A stretch of DNA of 34,442 bases from an uncultured Collinsella sp. (lineage in GTDB: Bacteria > Actinomycetota > Coriobacteriia > Coriobacteriales > Coriobacteriaceae): NCBI GenBank assembly GCA_900549085.1, contig URMO01000019.1, positions 1 to 34,442 of the forward strand. The letters run 5' to 3'. The translations under genes were made by a program, and so were the position numbers. Within the stretch, counting starts at the first letter, position 1, and each line of letters opens with the position of its first letter. Positions 30,339 to 34,442 of the stretch are shown here, piece after piece. The notes beneath the pieces were generated by a model, which was not told the DNA's origin, did not search any database, and worked only from the letters and a program-made list of their open reading frames with translations.

Positions 30339-31577
30339 CTACGCGGCGGGCAGCTCGATGGTAAAGACGGTATGCTCGGGCGTCGATTCGCACGCGATGG
30401 TACCGCCATGCGCGCATACAATCTCCTTGGCGATGGCGAGGCCCAGCCCAGCACCGCCGCGATTGGTCGCACGCGCTGCATCCAGGCGATAGAACTTCTC
30501 AAAGATCACCTTGAGCTTTGGCTCAGGGATCGGATCGCCTTGGTTTACAAACCGTACGCGTACGCCACCGTCGCCCAAACGCCTGGCCTCAATCGTGATC
30601 GTCGAGCCTTCATAGCTATAGGCAACGGCGTTTTTCATGATGTTGTTGAATACGCGAGCCATCTTGTCGCCGTCCACGAGCACCGTCAGGTCCTCGCAGA
30701 TATCAACCTGGGCCTCCTTGTGCTGTTCGTTGAGAATGGGATAGAACTCGTCGGCCACCTGCGCCAGCAATAGCCCCAGATCGACGTAGGCGCGGGTAAG
30801 CACGATATCGTGGAAATCGAAACGCGTGATGTCAAAGAACTCCTCGATGAGAGCGTCGAGCCGATGGGCCTTGTCGAGCGCCACGCCCGTAAAGCGTGCA
30901 CGCTGCTCAAGCGGCAAATCGGGAGCCTCCTGCAGGAGCGAAAGATAGCCCACCACGCTGGCAAGCGGCGTGCGCAGATCGTGCGCCAGATACGTAACCA
31001 GGTCATCTTTGCGATGCGATTCGTCGCGCAAGGCTTGTTGAACCTTACGCTCGCAATCGCGCGCCCGGTTGAGCGCACCTTCGACCTCGAGAAAGTCGCC
31101 GTCGATGGTACCCCACGTGTCGGGGTTATCGATCAGACGATCCCGAATACGGGCGGCGATCACGCGGTCGGCATGCTGCTCGCCCTGTTCATAGCCCTGG
31201 TAATACAGGGCACGTCCGCAAAAGAACAGGACGCACACGGCAAGCGCCAGCACAAAGCCAAGCATGTTGAATACAAAAGCGGCGTCAAAGAACACGGGCT
31301 CGCCAATACCGCCAAGCGCCATGGCCCCGATCGCCAGCGTAATCGTCCATGCGGCACCGCCGATTACCACGCAGCGGCGAACGATTTCAAATCGATCGAT
31401 CAACAAGAAGCCAATAAGCAGAACTGTCAGGATGCCAACGATATTGTCAATGCCAATGAGCAGCAGACTCAGCAAAAAGAGCAGCACCGTCGCAAGCGCG
31501 CGGTTGTCAACGACCGCCCTTATGTATTCAAAGAGTCGATCGGGCACCTCGAATACCCGCCTATCGTCTTTTGTCAT
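30339..31577 (-). CDS. VanS-like sensor histidine kinase
   Basis: This 412-residue kinase has four closely spaced N-terminal membrane spans (about 29-43, 46-60, 70-88, 100-120) and almost no external domain, unlike the two-span VanS. The HisKA region reads TYLAHDLRTPLASVVGYLSL (His199), the sequence style of VanS and related envelope-stress kinases. The ATPase domain has VFNNIMKNAVAYS as N-box and GGAGLGLAIAKEI as G2. The usual D-x-G of the G1 box is replaced by VNQGDPIPEPKL, as in VanS-type proteins. The ATG at 31577 follows GGGG. It lies 25 bases behind its regulator. It probably senses membrane or peptidoglycan stress; glycopeptide resistance genes are not here. Confidence 0.85.
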   Translation of the reverse strand: MTKDDRRVFEVPDRLFEYIRAVVDNRALATVLLFLLSLLLIGIDNIVGILTVLLIGFLLIDRFEIVRRCVVIGGAAWTITLAIGAMALGGIGEPVFFDAAFVFNMLGFVLALAVCVLFFCGRALYYQGYEQGEQHADRVIAARIRDRLIDNPDTWGTIDGDFLEVEGALNRARDCERKVQQALRDESHRKDDLVTYLAHDLRTPLASVVGYLSLLQEAPDLPLEQRARFTGVALDKAHRLDALIEEFFDITRFDFHDIVLTRAYVDLGLLLAQVADEFYPILNEQHKEAQVDICEDLTVLVDGDKMARVFNNIMKNAVAYSYEGSTITIEARRLGDGGVRVRFVNQGDPIPEPKLKVIFEKFYRLDAARATNRGGAGLGLAIAKEIVCAHGGTIACESTPEHTVFTIELPAA

Positions 31578-31602
31578 ATCCACTTCCCCACCATCAAAGG
31601 CG

Positions 31603-32298
31603 TTATTCGATTATGTAGCCGACGCCCCAGACGTTTTTGATAAAGCGCGGCTTTTGAGCATCGTCGCCGATCTTTTCGCGCAGATGGCGGATGTGCACCA
31701 TCACCGTATTGTTGGAGCCGGGCATAAAGTCCTCGTTCCACACCGCGCGGAACAGGTCCCCCACGGCCACCACGCTGCCACGATGCTCGACCAGATACAG
31801 CAAGATGGAATACTCGATGGGCGTGAGGCGCACCGGCGCACTGTCCACCGTCACACAACGAGCGTCGCGGTTGATCTCGAGGCCATCGAGTTGGATGGTC
31901 GGCGACTCGACCGCCTGTGCGCGGCTGCCGTAGCTGGTGTAACGACGGAGTTGAGCGTGAACGCGCGCTATGAGCTCCAGCGGACGGAACGGCTTGACCA
32001 CGTAATCGTCGGCGCCCAACGAGAGGCCCTCGATCTTATCCTGCTGGGCATCGCGCGCCGTCAGCATAATAACGGGATAGGTATGGCCAGCGCGGATGGT
32101 GCGCAGCAGCTCAAAGCCATCGATATCGGGCAGCATGACGTCCAGCAGCGCCAGATCGAACTCCTGCTCTAAAATCGCCTTGGCAGCATCCGCTCCGCTA
32201 TAGGCAATCTGAACATCAAAACCCTCTTTTGTAAGGTAGATACCGACCAGGTCGGCGATGGCCTTCTCGTCATCGACTACCAAAATGCGCTCGTTCAT
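31603..32298 (-). CDS. VanR-like OmpR-family response regulator
   Basis: This 231-residue regulator has a receiver domain with VVDDEK, phosphoacceptor Asp53 in LALLDVMLPDIDGFEL, Thr in MLTARD and the switch lysine in VVKPFRPLEL. Its winged-helix domain contains LTPIEYSILLYLVEHRGSVV and NNTVMVHIRHLREKIGD, very like VanR. The ATG at 32298 follows GAGAGGAG. It is divergent from a D,D-carboxypeptidase gene with a 199-bp intergenic region carrying a 15-bp palindrome, so that gene is the natural target. The kinase follows directly. The pair could as well answer to another envelope signal. Confidence 0.9.
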   Translation of the reverse strand: MNERILVVDDEKAIADLVGIYLTKEGFDVQIAYSGADAAKAILEQEFDLALLDVMLPDIDGFELLRTIRAGHTYPVIMLTARDAQQDKIEGLSLGADDYVVKPFRPLELIARVHAQLRRYTSYGSRAQAVESPTIQLDGLEINRDARCVTVDSAPVRLTPIEYSILLYLVEHRGSVVAVGDLFRAVWNEDFMPGSNNTVMVHIRHLREKIGDDAQKPRFIKNVWGVGYIIE

Positions 32299-32318
32299 GC
32301 GTGCTCCTCTCGCGCTCC

Positions 32319-32324
32319 ATTATG
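32319..32324 (-). promoter_or_regulatory. -10 box of the VanR-like gene
   Basis: CATAAT on the minus strand lies 20 bases before the start codon. The -35 region is not recognisable, which would fit an activated promoter. Confidence 0.35.
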
Positions 32325-32363
32325 CCCGAGGCAGCACGCGCCACACACAACAAGCGCGGGCGA

Positions 32364-32378
32364 TTAAGTCGACCTTAA
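32364..32378. promoter_or_regulatory. Palindrome in the divergent dac/vanR-like intergenic region
   Basis: TTAAG and CTTAA flank TCGAC, giving a 15-bp inverted repeat with perfect arms. It lies between the divergent promoters and may bind the response regulator. Confidence 0.35.
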
Positions 32379-32452
32379 GCACCTATGTGTCCGTTCGGGC
32401 GCAGACATGGGCCGCGCACGCCCGCGCGCTGATTGTCCGTGCCGGTAAACGA

Positions 32453-32458
32453 TATACT
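32453..32458 (+). promoter_or_regulatory. -10 box of the D,D-carboxypeptidase gene
   Basis: TATACT stands 39 bases before the GTG start. TTGTCC (32433-32438) upstream is only 14 bp away, too close for a standard -35 box. Confidence 0.4.
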
Positions 32459-32497
32459 TTGAACTCTGAAGAGACCATCCCGTCGAAAGCGAAATCT

Positions 32498-33838
32498 GTG
32501 AAGACCCTTAGTTCTCTTGTAAAGCGCTCCGCGCAACTGACCGCCGGCATTGCCTGCGCTCTCGCCCTTGCTGCCGGTGCGCCGTCTATCGCCAACGCCC
32601 AGGTGCTTACGACCGATATCGTTTGCGGCAAGACCGCCGACGCCCGCGGCATCACGGCCGATAATCTGCCCGATATCGATGCGACCAACGCCATCGTCAT
32701 GAGCAAGGACGGTTCCGTCTATTACGCCCGCAGCGCCGACGAGCAGGTCAAGATCGCCTCAATTACCAAGGTCATGACCGCAATCCTGACCATCGAGAAC
32801 TGCAAGATGGACGAGAAGGTCACGGTGAGCAATGCTGCCGCCACCGTAGGCAACTCGACCGCCGGTCTGATCGAAGGCGACGAGCTCACCGTGGAGCAAG
32901 CTCTGCGCGGCCTGATGATCCCCTCGGGCAACGATGCCGCCATCGCGCTTGCCGAGCACGTGGGCAAAAAGATCGACCCCAAGACCAAGGACGCCGTGGC
33001 CACCTTTGTAAAGGCCATGAACGAACGCGCTCAAGAGCTCGGCTGCACGGGAACGCTTTTTGAGAATCCGCACGGTCTGGACTTTGATGAGTGGGCCGGT
33101 AACATGCACTCCACCGCGCACGATGTAGCCCTGATGATGCAGGAGGCAATGAAGAACGACACGTTCCGCGAAATCGTGGCGAGCGATGATTCCTGGATTG
33201 AGGTTACGGGCGCCGACGGTTCCGACCATTCGCATTCCATGGATACGCACAATGAGCTGCTGGGGCAGGACGGCAATATCGGCGGTAAGACCGGCACCAC
33301 CGACGATGCCGGCTATTGCTTTACGGGAGCCTACAACCGCGATGGCGACGAGACCTACACCGTCGTTTTGAACTCCAGCACCACCGACCAGCGCTTTGCC
33401 GACACGGCCGCCCTTGCCAACTGGTACTACGGCCACAAGGTGACGGTTGCGATCGCCAACACGCAGGAAAAGACCGCCAACGGCAATCCGCTCATCGCGC
33501 GCATCAGCCAGACCGACTGGACGGACAAGACGATCGATGCCACGCTCGCCGATCCCGCAGCTCAGGCGACCGTCTTTGCGCTTGCCGGAGAGGTGACCGA
33601 GAAGGTTACCTATGATGACCTTTCGGGCACGGTACATGTGGGCGACAAGGTGGGTAGCGTGACGCTCAAGCAAGACGGCACCAAGATCGCCGTCATGGAT
33701 TTGGTTGCCGACGAGGAAGGCTCGGGACCGAATCCCATTGAGTGGCTCCTTGTAAAACTCGACCGCCTGGGCCGCCGCATCGACAACCGCCCACTTACGG
33801 CAGAAAGCGAGACCGTAGCCAAGGCACCCGAGGTGTAG
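32498..33838 (+). CDS. dacA: Serine-type D-Ala-D-Ala carboxypeptidase (peptidase S11, DacA-like)
   Basis: This 446-residue secreted or membrane-attached enzyme trims the terminal D-alanine from peptidoglycan stem peptides. A signal peptide (about 1-34) ends in A-N-A followed by Gln. The three active-site motifs are SITK (Ser88, Lys91), SGN (143-145) and KTG (264-266), with the family's SGNDAAIALAEHVG context. The C-terminal region (about 365-420) resembles the PBP5 beta domain but the end is not a clear membrane anchor. The start is GTG at 32498, chosen because it gives a proper signal peptide; the ribosome site is weak (GAAAG). Longer upstream frames run through the promoter region. Confidence 0.92.
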   Translation: MKTLSSLVKRSAQLTAGIACALALAAGAPSIANAQVLTTDIVCGKTADARGITADNLPDIDATNAIVMSKDGSVYYARSADEQVKIASITKVMTAILTIENCKMDEKVTVSNAAATVGNSTAGLIEGDELTVEQALRGLMIPSGNDAAIALAEHVGKKIDPKTKDAVATFVKAMNERAQELGCTGTLFENPHGLDFDEWAGNMHSTAHDVALMMQEAMKNDTFREIVASDDSWIEVTGADGSDHSHSMDTHNELLGQDGNIGGKTGTTDDAGYCFTGAYNRDGDETYTVVLNSSTTDQRFADTAALANWYYGHKVTVAIANTQEKTANGNPLIARISQTDWTDKTIDATLADPAAQATVFALAGEVTEKVTYDDLSGTVHVGDKVGSVTLKQDGTKIAVMDLVADEEGSGPNPIEWLLVKLDRLGRRIDNRPLTAESETVAKAPEV

Positions 33839-33862
33839 GGTCGAAGAACAATACGCTCGCTG

Positions 33863-33896
33863 AAAGGAGGTGTCCGAAAGGACGCCTCCTTTTTTG
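33863..33896 (+). terminator. Rho-independent terminator of the D,D-carboxypeptidase gene
   Basis: AAAGGAGGTGTCC pairs with GGACGCCTCCTTT around a GAAA tetraloop, ending in a T-run. It is a very strong terminator 25 bases past the stop. Confidence 0.95.
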
Positions 33897-33897
33897 A

Positions 33898-33920
33898 GGG
33901 TTCGAATCCCCAGCCGCCAT
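33898..33920 (+). pseudogene. Remnant of a tRNA 3' end
   Basis: GGGTTCGAATCCCCAGC followed by CGCCA matches the T-arm, part of the acceptor strand and CCA of the tRNA-Ser gene that lies 50 bases away on the other strand. It differs by loss of four acceptor bases (TCTC). No D-arm or anticodon arm precedes it; the terminator of the upstream gene does. It may be a trace of an integration event at a tRNA or of a local inverted duplication. Confidence 0.6.
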
Positions 33921-33928
33921 TCTTGATA

Positions 33929-33956
33929 ATAAAAAAGGGCCCCAAATGGGACCCTT
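33929..33956 (-). terminator. Terminator of the tRNA-Ser gene
   Basis: AAGGGTCCC and GGGGCCCTT pair around ATTT on the minus strand and are followed by TTTTAT. It lies 15 bases past the CCA end. Confidence 0.85.
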
Positions 33957-33970
33957 CTTCAAAGTCATAC

Positions 33971-34061
33971 TGGCGGAGAGCTGGGGATTCGAACCCCAGA
34001 TGCCCTTTTGGGGCATACTCGCTTAGCAGGCGAGCACCTTCGGCCTCTCGGTCAGCTCTCC
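33971..34061 (-). tRNA. tRNA-Ser (anticodon GCU), with encoded CCA
   Basis: On the minus strand the acceptor GGAGAGC (5' base at 34061) pairs with GCTCTCC, followed by discriminator G and CCA. The anticodon stem CTCGC/GCGAG encloses CTGCTAA, giving anticodon GCU for AGC/AGU serine codons. The long variable arm (TATGCCCC-AAAA-GGGCAT) is the serine class II mark. The T-arm is GGGGTTCGAATCCCC. Confidence 0.96.
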
Positions 34062-34075
34062 GTAACAGCCGTTCT

Positions 34076-34104
34076 ATAGTAACCAAACAGCCGAAGTTGG
34101 GCAA
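34076..34104 (-). promoter_or_regulatory. tRNA-Ser promoter
   Basis: On the minus strand TTGCCC (34099-34104) and TACTAT (34076-34081) are exactly 17 bp apart. The -10 box ends 14 bases before the tRNA. Confidence 0.6.
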
Positions 34105-34166
34105 GGGGAATTTTGAGGCGTTTCCTCTTTTACCTCTCTTTTACCAGTAAACGTCTCAGTCAATCA

Positions 34167-34221
34167 TCTCAATCTGTAACATCTGCAGGCCGTAATCCCC
34201 TCCAGATGTTACAGATTGAGA
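34167..34221. repeat. 19-bp perfect palindrome
   Basis: TCTCAATCTGTAACATCTG (34167-34185) faces its exact complement at 34203-34221, with a 17-nt loop. It lies between the tRNA and the ATPase-like gene. It lacks a T-run on either side. Confidence 0.85.
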
Positions 34222-34270
34222 CAAAGATACAAGGACGGCCCCAGCGACAGCGCGGACAGCCCATTCTTTA

Positions 34271-34442
34271 TTAGTCCTCTCGAACGGTCTCCAACAGATA
34301 ATCGCGCATGTACGGAATTGCAAACGAAACACAGCCATAGCCCGCGGGCTCAATCAACCCCGCATCGATCAGACGCTTGCGATATGACCCAACTTTGTTC
34401 GCCGACAAACCCATCTTCTTGGCGATATCGCCGTTGGCGATA
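34271..34442 (-). CDS. C-terminal end of an AAA-type ATP-binding protein (partial)
   Basis: Only the last 57 codons are inside the window. The reading contains NGDIAKKMGLSANKVGSYRK, RLIDAGLIEPAGYG and VSFAIPYMRDYLLE. This is a winged helix-turn-helix followed by a short tail, the usual C-terminus of a large group of bacterial AAA ATPases (archaeal-ATPase-like, often annotated as ATP-binding protein). The ATPase core would lie to the right of the window. The stop TAA is doubled by a second TAA in frame. A DNA-binding regulator with the same wHTH cannot be excluded from this fragment. Confidence 0.6.
   Translation of the reverse strand, partial: IANGDIAKKMGLSANKVGSYRKRLIDAGLIEPAGYGCVSFAIPYMRDYLLETVRED

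Noticed and set aside
33923..34150. Short frame with an AGDSNPR-like translation next to the tRNA
   Set aside because: This peptide is the well-known artefact of translating across a tRNA T-arm; the tRNA-Ser explains it.
34210..34265. Terminator behind the ATPase-like gene
   Set aside because: GGACGGCCC and GGACAGCCC are direct, not inverted, copies, so no stem forms.

Overview
The window reads as chromosome of a high-GC, host-associated actinobacterium of the Coriobacteriia, most likely Collinsella or a close relative. This is inferred from gene content, codon bias and intergenic style, not from a database match. Most genes are housekeeping or conserved accessory genes. Nothing looks like a phage, a CRISPR array or an intact IS element.

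Layout. 1-3524: the 5' part of feoA, an HPr-like phosphocarrier, aspS (all minus) and serB (plus). 3525-8545: a nickel-pincer lactate racemase locus in two convergent units. larB-larC-tetR runs on plus from a promoter covered by an inverted repeat. larA-larD runs on minus behind a compact, structured, terminator-bearing leader. 8546-9153: an intergenic stretch without a convincing gene, holding nested palindromic repeats. 9154-15488: ppc, hisS, an MFS transporter remnant and an M20 amidohydrolase. 15605-21759: an EamA-type exporter and two adjacent YhgE/Pip-type membrane proteins. 22132-24156: htpG. 24358-26962: a capsule-type tyrosine phosphoregulatory cassette (cpsC-cpsD-cpsB) with a GNAT gene behind it. 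27139-30235: pstB-phoB-phoR. 30339-33838: a VanS/VanR-like two-component pair divergent from a serine D,D-carboxypeptidase. 33896-34061: a tRNA-Ser(GCU) and an inverted remnant of a tRNA 3' end. 34271-34442: the C-terminal end of an ATPase-like protein.

How the genes work together. LarB and LarC make the nickel cofactor used by LarA, and LarD probably passes lactate across the membrane. LarC stops where the LarC1 half normally ends, so LarC2 must come from elsewhere or be dispensable. PhoR/PhoB and PstB form a phosphate-response group without the rest of the Pst transporter. The VanRS-like pair, DacA and CpsBCD all concern the cell envelope.

The most distinctive signal is intergenic. Long perfect or near-perfect palindromes lie at 6067-6191, 9008-9126, 13598-13801, 21938-22102 and 34167-34221. 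Two of them (6067-6191 and 9008-9126) share one architecture: variable outer and inner stems around two 12-nt conserved segments, with a compensatory base-pair change between copies. A second family shares an identical 24-mer at 13710 and 21944.
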